Below are positions 56,320 through 64,000 of a DNA stretch of 64,000 nt, in pieces. Numbering within the stretch: position 1 is the stretch's first letter; every line of letters begins with the position of its first letter. This DNA is from Akebia trifoliata. Taxonomy: Eukaryota; Streptophyta; Magnoliopsida; Ranunculales; Lardizabalaceae. The stretch is from the NCBI GenBank assembly GCA_017979445.1, contig CM030718.1:23927021-23991020 (forward strand), read 5' to 3'. A program made the position numbers and the translations under genes. Below the pieces are notes generated by a model. The model was given only the letters and a program-made list of their open reading frames with translations, made no database searches and was not told where the DNA came from.

Positions 56320-58730
56320 GAAGGTTCTATTAAAGCATTGATCATAGTTCAATATTTTTTGTTTAAGGTACTTCCTATTGAAATTCTTCACCTAGATCTA
56401 TTTTTAGCTTTAATGATGAAACATATATTTCTTGTAGTGTTGTTGATTCCCACTAAACCATCATTTTATTGAGCTTACCTTGATAGCTTGTGAATATCAT
56501 ACAAATGACATTATGTTTTTCAAAATGGGTAAGCGAATAAAAGTAAAATCATGGAAGTAATCCTCCAATGGGTAATTTTGATAAAAATAAATAAATACCA
56601 AAATCGATATATACATTTTGATAAATATTTGTAAAACCAAATGTCCCACCACCTGACATTAGATTTTGATGGCCCAATTGTTTCAAATTAAATTGGTTGG
56701 GCAGTTGGTACAAGAGTATTCAAATGAAAGAAAGCCTTGCAAACTGGTGGACCACTAAACCTAGCTGATACCAACATTCCACCACACTCAACCCATTTCC
56801 TCATCCCATATCCCCATCTTCATTCTATGATTTCTAACCATTTTGAGAATCAGTAGGTATGAAGTTTGGTTCACCCCTAATAATTTTCTTTCACAACACC
56901 CAAGAAGACAAATCAACATCCCTGCTAACTTTGAACTCATTTATTGTTTTAATCAGTCATTTTGGGGGTCCAAAATTATACAAAGAAAATGTTGGTAGGC
57001 AATGGGCTGTGGTACACTGTTCTTGGAAAAAGGGCAACATAATTTGCCACATTATAACATAGAATATGGGGACCAATATTTTGTAAATGGGTCACTCTGC
57101 AGTGTATATTGTATATTGATGAAGTGTGTCTTGTATTTTGATACAAGGAGCTTGCACTTTGCAGTGTGGTCAAAAGTTCAAATATTTTATGTTTTTGCAA
57201 TGAGGCTTGATTTTCTGTCTTACAACAGTATTTCATTTATGTTTTTTAATTTCTTTCACCTCCTTGAGGATTTTCAATGTAGTAGGGTAATGTCAAGCTG
57301 GTATGACCTTAGTAATAGTATACTCGAAATTTTCCCATAGATATCAAATCATTTAGGTGACTGGTGTTAGATATCTTCTTTGTTCTGGTCAGACATACAT
57401 GTACTGACACCCATGCAGCTGACCCCAAATTTTTGGGGACAAGTCTTTGATTATGATGAAGACGACACCCGTGGATACAAATGGTGAATCTTGTCTTTAG
57501 GATTTTAAGATTGATATAGTATATAGCATCTGAACTGCAAGTTCATTATTCTCTACACCTCCCTCTTTTCTCACCAACTCTTGCAAATACTTTTTTTGGC
57601 TTAATTAGTTCTTTTTTTTTTCTGTGTATTTCTGTTTATTTAGTTCACAAATTTTTCTAGAGTCCCACCAGTTAGATTTTACTAACTGTGGGTCTAATGC
57701 TTACTGCCCATTTGCAGAGGAAGCATTAAAGGATGATGGCGGCATCATATTAGTTTAGTGATTGATCAGTGTCTGGGTTTGGTCTTCTTGCAAGAGGAAG
57801 TGATATGTGAAGGAGGATTTTGTATCCTTTACCAGATTCGAACTAAAAGATGAGAGTTTTGCAACAGCACACCATGAGCATCAAATAGCTTGGTGTGGCC
57901 TTGGTCCTCGTTTTCTGAGGCAGAGAAGTATTAATGCAAATTCTTTATGATTGGTTTGTGCTATTTTGATACCCTGGGATGGCCTTAATGAATCGATCTT
58001 ATTTCTAATGTAATATTTATTATAGGCTCAATTTGTTGTGCTAGGGAAATTATATTTTGGAATACTATTTTTTGTGATTCACAAGAAATGCATTTTCTTT
58101 CATGAAAAAAAAAACTTATTAGTCTAAATGTCAGACTATAAAATTTTAAAAAAGATGCATTTTTCTCGGGGGATTGTAAAGTCTCTTTTCTCTTTAAATT
58201 TCCTAGTCTTGCTCTACTACATAATGAGAGACTGATTGGATCCTGATGTCAGGCTTAATTAAGCAATTCAATGTCACATATGATATGTGGGCTCCTTCAC
58301 AAATATACTTGTCTTGGTCCTTTCATGTGAAGTCAAAATCTTGCTCATGTTAGGTACGTGAAAATGACCACTTTTAGATCTTGTAAAGCCAAATTTTATT
58401 ACAAAAGAAGATTATAAGATAAACCCTTCTAGCTTTTTTGGGGTGGGACAACATGTAAGCTTATCAAATTAAGTTTTAAGCAAACTTTGGACTCTTCATT
58501 ACAAGTTGGCATGATAGTTACCTTATCGTCCATAGGCTCCCAAATCCTATATAAAAAGAAAATGAGGAAATAACATTTATGAGATTTGTGGCATTTCTTT
58601 GTTTATAAATAACATACTCTGGAGGAGGATAAGGAAAAGCTTAGCAAGATCAAGTCCAACTTAAATAAAATAGGCTAAAGGCAATACAATATACATTCAC
58701 TTATCAAAATCCAAAATCAATTATTCCAGT
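56320..58730. other. MULE interior without recognised gene
   Basis: AT-rich. It contains a piece ending CCCAAATTTTTGGGGACAAG (57425-57460) that resembles the 3' end of common plant LINE/SINE elements, and open stretches at 56859 and 57002 without recognisable domains. Nothing else could be supported. Confidence 0.5.
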
Positions 58731-59069
58731 TCAAAGAAAATACATACCCATGAACAAAGATAATATGAAAATAATTATACAAATTACATGCAATCTCTTA
58801 AATACATTAGAATTTTTCTTGAGCTCTACATGCTCTACTTCATAGAATTCTTGCTTCACGTCATGGAATTGATCCTCTACTTCATGGAATTTTTCTTCAA
58901 TTATATCACGATTACGCCTATCTTTGATAAAGTGACTTCTGGCTTCCTCGTACGATGAAAATGATTTGTAACAAGCTGACGGATATTTATCTACATACTG
59001 GTGACATTCTTTCCTAGTGGAAAATATACCAGTCTTTCTCCCTACAAAGACAACATAAAACTTGGCCAT
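58731..59069 (-). CDS. Small RNase H1-N/viroplasmin-like domain protein with C-terminal membrane anchor
   Basis: A 112-residue open frame starts MAKFYVVFVGRKTGIFS, 13 bases after a clear splice acceptor (TTTGTTTTGTCAG), so the MAK start is preferred over a longer one. Residues 3-46 fit the RNase H1 N-terminal hybrid-binding fold (GRKTGIF, EC, VDKYP, YKSF, EEARSHF), which in RNase H1 binds RNA/DNA hybrids; the RNase catalytic domain is absent. Residues 50-90 are highly charged with heptad-like spacing (FHEVEDQFHDVKQEFYEVEH) and probably coil. The last 20 residues are one hydrophobic span (ICIIIFILSLFMGMYFL), as in tail-anchored proteins. It converges on the transposase gene and is likely expressed from the right TIR. 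The domain is also found in caulimovirus proteins, but nothing viral surrounds it. The role is unknown. Confidence 0.72.
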   Translation of the reverse strand: MAKFYVVFVGRKTGIFSTRKECHQYVDKYPSACYKSFSSYEEARSHFIKDRRNRDIIEEKFHEVEDQFHDVKQEFYEVEHVELKKNSNVFKRLHVICIIIFILSLFMGMYFL

Positions 59070-59257
59070 TTTGATAGCAAACCTGACAAAACAAATTGTA
59101 AGTGGTTTCACAAAATTTTAGGAATTTTTATAATTATTCCTATAATAAATCTGTTTTAATATCAATAACACTTAAAATGACATTGTACATTATGGTTCAA
59201 CACAAACAAAAATACAATAGGGAAGATATATAAGAACTGCTATATATATAGGGAACG

Positions 59258-59388
59258 GATCAAGGGACATATGAAAAAACATATGTAAAAACAATGTAAC
59301 ATTAATAAATTTTCAAAATATGAGTTAGAAGTTTCGGATTGAGCTGATTTTTTGTGAGGATGATCTCTATAATGAGAAAATCATCCGA
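59258..59388. mobile_element. Fragment of a related TIR plus palindromic MITE piece in the MULE intron
   Basis: TATATATAGGGAACGGATCAAGGG resembles the MULE tips at 51869 and 38318. It is followed by GATTTTTTGTGAGGATGATC from the 35101-type palindromic family, then breaks off. It lies in the minus-strand gene's putative intron. Confidence 0.45.
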
Positions 59389-60442
59389 AATCAATTATGA
59401 TTTGGAAGCATAAAAACATAATTCACAAGGGATAAGGGGGCATACAATTGAGCAACCATAAACTTTCCGAAATGATTCAATATGTCTCAGATTGTTGGTG
59501 GATCTAAACATACTCTACACTAAAGCGTTAATCGGAGATGAGAGACAGAAAGTTATGAAGAGAGAATGCGAACAGAGGCAAGATTTGGGAATCGGAGAAT
59601 TACCAAAGCATAAGCTTCCTACAACTAAGGTCCATTCTTCTTTCGGCTAACCATCTCAGAATATTTTCCTCATTAACAATGGCAAGAAACAAAATCCAAA
59701 TAACTATAACATATATCAATGATAATATCTAGAAATATAATTATTTTAATGTATCCAAACTGGCCTTGAATCCTATAAGAGAAAGTAAACAAAGAATAAA
59801 CAAAGAAACACATACCATTCATCAAATTAGTTCTAAAAATAGAGCAGAAACATACAAAAACAATGATATTTTACAATCTAATTCAGACCCATTGAGATTC
59901 TTACTTATGATTCTACAATGGCAACAAGGCCCTTTTTTTCCCGTGCAAGTTTATTTGTTTCTAGTGAGATTTAAAGTCAAAATAGAACTCAGTTTCAAAC
60001 AATTCAGCAAGGAAAGAGAAAAACCCAACAAAATGAAACAAGGGTTTTAAGCTATCAGACTAAAACTAGAATCCCAAATGGAAGACTTACACGTGAACTT
60101 CTCTATCTCATTATTGTGGGGGTTTTTTTTCCTTCTCTTTTGGGTCCTCTCTTTTTCTAAAACAATTTTGGTAAGAGAGAAGATTGAGAATGTTTATATA
60201 TGATCATTCATGATCGTTCTTCCGCTCCAAATCAAATATTTAGAATTAATTTTATTTTTCTCCTACGTACGTACATTCATCATCTTCTATAGGTAAGCAC
60301 ACAATTCATTGAAAAATCAATAATTTCAAGCCAAAAGTTTGATTCGATTGAAAGATGGCAAGAATTCAAGGATGTAATAAATATAAAAATGCACTAACGA
60401 TCAAACCCAAAAATAATCAAGAATGGATAAAATAAAAAAAAT

Positions 60443-60712
60443 TTATCTAATAGAAATTTGGGATCGATAAGTCACCTGTGCGAGTTCCGAAATTATACAG
60501 GTTCTTTGGGTTCCAATCGGTCAATCGAACGAGAAAGAGATCGAAGTCTATCGACCGGTTTCTCTGAGTTATCCCCTTCAATTTTTTGAATTTTCTGTTG
60601 AAAGTTTCCCACCAAATCTGGGTTTTCGGTATGAGACGAAGGGTTTTCTGTCGAGATGAATGTGTTGGGTTTTCTATCGAGTCAAGAAAGAGTGAGAGAC
60701 AAAGACAGAGAA

Positions 60713-60750
<38 letters not shown>

Positions 60751-60825
60751 TTCAGTTGGGGTTTTCAATGGAGACGAAGATGAAAACAGGGTTTTCGGGG
60801 TTTGGTTTTCTGTCGAGACTCGATC

Positions 60826-60856
<31 letters not shown>

Positions 60857-61141
60857 TGAGTGAGCGAGCAGCCGATGATCTCTACGATGGCTCTCAGTAT
60901 TTCGATGGAGACGAAGAGAGAGAGAGAACGAGAGTTCAGTCTCATCTGTCGAATAGAAAAGAGAGAAGGAGACGTCCGTTCGAAAATTATAAATTGTGAG
61001 GGATGTATTTACAAATTTCGAAACTCCGTTATTAATAACCGAACTGACGTGAGAAAGCATGTGCACCGTCGATTTCAGTCCATCTAACGGCCGAGAAACA
61101 TCAGTTTCTCATCTGTTTTTTGAAACGTCCCTCGAACCGCC

Positions 61142-61144
<3 letters not shown>
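60443..61144 (-). repeat. MULE right terminal inverted repeat with promoter and leader exon
   Basis: Complement of 51869-52553 with few substitutions and different CT/GA tract lengths. On the minus strand it gives a leader ending at 60476 with donor GTGACTTATC, feeding an intron 60475-59083 to the small-protein gene. Confidence 0.85.

Positions 61145-61203
<59 letters not shown>
61145..61203. repeat. (TA)n run at the MULE right border
   Basis: A 59-bp TA run directly after the MULE tip. Only about 10 bp of TA lies left of the MULE, and unit 2 has about 25 bp at this place without an insertion. Confidence 0.9.
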
Positions 61204-61206
<3 letters not shown>

Positions 61207-62084
61207 AAACAAGATCTAGACTATCATTTGTATATTTTCTCTCATATTAGTAGAAAGGGAGGGCTCCTATAAGATGGCGCCATAATTGTTCAAAAACCAC
61301 CAAATTGATTATCAGATTGGATCCTTATCGAAATCCAAACCTTAAGTTATCGGATCAAAATGGGTTGGGCTTTTGGACCCGATGCAAATCATTGACACCC
61401 CTAGCATAAATTACACGCTTTGTTTCTTAAGTCTGTTTCGAGAATAGATAAATCTACCTTCCAAACATGCTACCTGACTCATTATTATTCTTCAATTCTT
61501 TGTTTTAAGAGTCATGCTAGACAGACCTCAAGTTGGAATCTCATATCACATTTTTTGACGTGAAAGTGGATAGGAATCATGAATATTTTTTGACTTGTAT
61601 CTCGATCAAAAGCATTTATGATTCTCATATACTTTCACGTCAAGAAGTGGTATATGCGGTTACAGTCTGGGGTCACTTCAGCATTATTTTATTATTTTAT
61701 TGTATTTTGACTTGACCCCATATTTTTAGCTAACGTCTTTGGGGACAAAGCGGGTTATTATAAATCAATAAATAATGATTTTCTCTTTTAAATACGTATA
61801 AGAAGTCCACACCTAATCCACCCATTATTATCCCTATACGTAATGATAGATAGTGGTTCTGTCTGAAGACCTATTGGTGGGCTCACTGCACCTCAAACTC
61901 CTAGTCAAGTGTTAAGAAGATAGTTGTACTCGTTTAATTGACCCAAAACATGGCCGAGTTGACTCAGACTGGATTGAGGGCCGGCTCAATCATAAGGCCA
62001 CTAAAGGAAATCGCAGGCCCCACCTTGATTGAAGGCCCCATTAATAATATTTCTTTTAAGATTTGAGCCTTCTTATAACAAGAT

Positions 62085-62580
62085 AGGGTTAAGCCTTGAT
62101 AAGCTACTCAGGAAGGATAGGTCAAGTGCTCGAAACCCATGAAACAATGAATTCTTTCGGACCACCCTCTTGGTTTCGATTAACCCTTGACTCAACCAGT
62201 TTCATAGACTTTCCAAGAGGGCAGTGTTTGTGACCCTGAGATCACAATGTGAAAAAAGCCTAAATTTGATGGTCTTGGACTATCAAATTTCATAAAATTC
62301 GACAGACAAAAGAGTCAAATTGACATCGAATTTTTCATTGTCAAATTTTTTTTTCGACGAGTCGAAACTATCAAATTAATGAAGGATGAGAGAAATTCGA
62401 CAGCTCTAAACCATCAAATTTGGGAATATCTAGAATTTCAACAGTCCTGAACTGTCAAAATTCAATATATAAAATTCGTAAGGTACATCAATTTTTTATG
62501 TCGAATTTTTCAATTTTCACATAGTAGATTAGTCACACTCGAAAGGTGGAGACATCTACGATAAGGGAAAAAAAATCAAA
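62085..62580 (+). mobile_element. tRNA-derived SINE relic (unit 3)
   Basis: Partner of 8331-8575, missing its 5' end including the A box (AGATAGGG joins TTAAGCCTTG). It keeps the B box, the A-rich tail and the right target repeat GTGTCTATGT (62581-62590). It is split by a CACTA MITE. Confidence 0.72.
62243..62526. mobile_element. CACTA MITE inside the SINE relic (unit 3)
   Basis: Same insertion as 23362-23632. Flanks are an exact GAT repeat (62240-62242, 62527-62529), confirming the 3-bp duplication that is mutated in unit 2. Confidence 0.82.
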
Positions 62581-62900
62581 GTGTCTATGTGGCACTTTTT
62601 CCAACCGAACATAGATTGGGCTGGGAGCCATATAGAAAGCGGCTTTATTAAGAATCCAATGTATTTTAAAACTCATACCAAAAGTACCACATAGACACAA
62701 TTCCTATTATTATTGGAACGAGCCATTTAGAGAGGGCAAGTGGTTTTATTAAGATTACAATGGATATTAAATTCCTACCAAAAGTTTCCAAGTAGACTCA
62801 ATTCCTATTACAAGGCCCTAAAAAATGGAAAAGCTTTAAGATTCTCATGTGGAATCCCAATCAAATTTGGAAATTATCAAAATGTAAAAATAAAAAAATA

Positions 62901-62932
<32 letters not shown>

Positions 62933-63178
62933 ATATATATATATATATATATATATTTTAAGATCTTTTCGAACCCATTAAAAAATATTTTAAGATCTTT
63001 TAGAACCCATTAAAAGGCGTACAGATCTACGGTTCTTGAATTTGTCCACATCCGGGAGTCGATTGTGTATACCACCCAAGGAGTCATATTATCACGACTC
63101 TTCGGTTAGGGCATATGTGCAACTCAACCATAATCAACCCGTTGACACCCTTAACATCTACCGTGTTGATTTGGAAAC

Positions 63179-63191
63179 TTGACTGAGTCAA
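63179..63191. promoter_or_regulatory. Palindromic W-box pair upstream of NPF copy 3
   Basis: TTGACTGAGTCAA, as in the other two NPF promoters. Confidence 0.4.
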
Positions 63192-63298
63192 AACGTTAGC
63201 ACTCATCAAGTCAACTCGACTCGGCAGCCATCGTAATCAAGTTTTAAAAGCCATGACAAATATAATTATCTACTCTGTACTGTAGTAACCCTCAACAC

Positions 63299-63306
63299 TA
63301 TAAATA
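63299..63306 (+). promoter_or_regulatory. Canonical TATA box of NPF copy 3
   Basis: TATAAATA 73 bp before the ATG. The other copies read CAAATATAG (unit 2) and CAAATATGG (unit 1) at the same place. Confidence 0.55.
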
Positions 63307-63378
63307 TAGCTTGAGATCTACTTCTCTCACTCACTCTTCCTCACATCTAGGAAAGAGAGAGAGAGAGAGAGAGAGAGA

Positions 63379-63480
63379 ATGGCAACGATTGATGAATCTC
63401 TTCCCAACATCAACCATAGTACGGACGAAGAAACATCTGTAGATCACAAACATGGTGGCTGGATTACCTTCCCCTTCATC

Positions 63481-63527
<47 letters not shown>

Positions 63528-64000
63528 ATGATACATAGATGTTTTTTATTTATTTATTATTAATCAACGGTAGAAAGAAGTTTGATGGACGGGTATATGG
63601 TCCAGCAGCAAGTATGATGGGTCTGACACTTGCCGCTGGAGGGTGGTCGTTCAACCTAATCGTGTATCTAATAGGAGAATTCAACATCAAGAGCATTGAT
63701 GCGACACAGATATCAAATGTAGTCAACGGTTGCACCAGTCTCTTCCCTATTGCTGGAGCCATCCTCGCTGACTCCTTCTTTGGCACCTTCACTGTCATCT
63801 CCATCTCTTCTTTTGTGTCTTTCTTGGTATGTTTCCTTTCTCACTCTCATTCTCCATTAATTATCTTTATTCCTTCTTTATTACGTGGCATGTTTTAAGA
63901 CCGTGTGTAAGGATCTGGACTCTACTTCAAAGTATGAAATACAATTGATCCCTTAGATACATTCAAACGAACTGCCTGCTTTAGACACTGGGTTTAACAC
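63379..64000 (+). CDS. NPF2.7-like: NRT1/PTR family transporter, NPF2.7/NAXT-like, copy 3 (runs off window)
   Basis: Exon 1 is 63379-63484 and exon 2 is 63609-63826, equal in length to those of the 27649 gene, with intact GT/AG sites. The encoded 108 residues are nearly identical to that gene (for example IGEFNIKSI in place of IEEFNIKSI). Intron 2 continues to the window edge. Exons 3 and 4 would lie outside, so whether the gene is complete is unknown. A (GA)12 tract precedes the ATG and a CT run opens intron 1. Confidence 0.85.

Larger units (their letters stand above)
51869..61144. mobile_element. 9.3-kb Mutator-like element with long TIRs and two genes
   Basis: The ends GGGGACGGTTCGAGGGACGT and the complement at 61144 open inverted repeats of about 690 bp (51869-52553 and 60443-61144). 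The insertion site is a TA run (ATATATAT left, TATATATA right), so the target duplication cannot be sized. Inside are a FAR1-type transposase pseudogene (plus strand) and a small membrane-anchored protein gene (minus strand), in converging order. Each TIR contains a CT-rich leader and the same splice donor (ACAG/GTGACTTATC at 52522 and, on the minus strand, 60475), so both genes can use a TIR-borne first exon. Confidence 0.88.
51680..61404. mobile_element. hAT-like MITE split by the MULE (unit 3)
   Basis: The left part 51680-51868 and right part 61145-61404 together equal the element at 7272-7639. The MULE lies in a TA run between them. Confidence 0.65.
48965..63900. repeat. Segmental duplication unit 3 (spacer and NPF, with MULE inside)
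   Basis: Homology to units 1 and 2 begins inside the hAT MITE (equivalent to about 4633 in unit 1), runs to 51868, is interrupted by the MULE, and resumes at about 61205. It lacks the stretch equivalent to about 25000-27262 of unit 2, joining at about 63013 (CATTAAAAGGCGTACAG). It carries no kinase exons and ends with an NPF copy. Confidence 0.85.

Noticed and set aside
57413..57480. A LINE or SINE insertion
   Set aside because: Only the short 3'-end-like motif is visible; no body or target repeat could be defined.
58731..59069. Endogenous caulimovirus, because of the viroplasmin-like domain
   Set aside because: There is no reverse transcriptase, coat or movement gene nearby, the domain is also in cellular RNase H1, and the gene sits inside a MULE with its own splice sites.

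Overview
This is nuclear DNA from a flowering plant, most like a eudicot. It is AT-rich, its genes have many short exons with GT/AG introns, and it is dense with plant-type mobile elements. No RNA gene, CRISPR array or prokaryotic feature was seen. All assignments come from reading the sequence; no database search was run.

The backbone is a segmental duplication seen three times. Unit 1 (about 52-10128) holds the 3' half of a malectin/LRR receptor-like kinase (like Arabidopsis At1g67720), a long non-coding stretch, and the promoter plus broken first exon of an NPF transporter gene. Unit 2 (from 10129) starts exactly where that NPF exon breaks: it repeats the kinase half (now a pseudogene) and the spacer, and ends in a complete NPF2-type nitrate transporter gene (27649-36396, four exons, 566 residues). 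Unit 3 (from about 48965) has only the spacer and a further NPF copy that runs off the right edge. The copies act as built-in empty sites, so most insertions can be defined to the base.

Insertions: (1) three CACTA transposons that carry pieces of host genes: 15460-19840 (an LRR receptor kinase 5' end and two other fragments), 25699-26581 (importin beta), and 40754-47657 (LAMMER protein kinase plus myosin XI tail). All have CACTA-type ends and 3-bp target duplications. (2) A family of about 280-bp CACTA MITEs, one inside a tRNA-derived SINE and one in an NPF intron. (3) A 9.3-kb Mutator-like element (51869-61144) with about 690-bp terminal inverted repeats. It carries a decayed FAR1-type transposase on the plus strand and, converging on the minus strand, an intact 112-residue protein with an RNase H1 N-terminal/viroplasmin-like domain and a C-terminal membrane anchor. 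Both genes appear to begin in the same TIR-encoded leader exon. (4) A second, diverged half-element (38318-40245) with the same design and a broken relative of the small protein. (5) Many hAT-like and fold-back MITEs.

Probably functional host genes are the NPF transporter at 27649 and, if their outside parts are intact, the kinase at the left edge and the NPF copy at the right edge. The most unusual content is the pairing of a FAR1-type MULE transposase with a small tail-anchored hybrid-binding-domain protein, seen twice in different states of decay.
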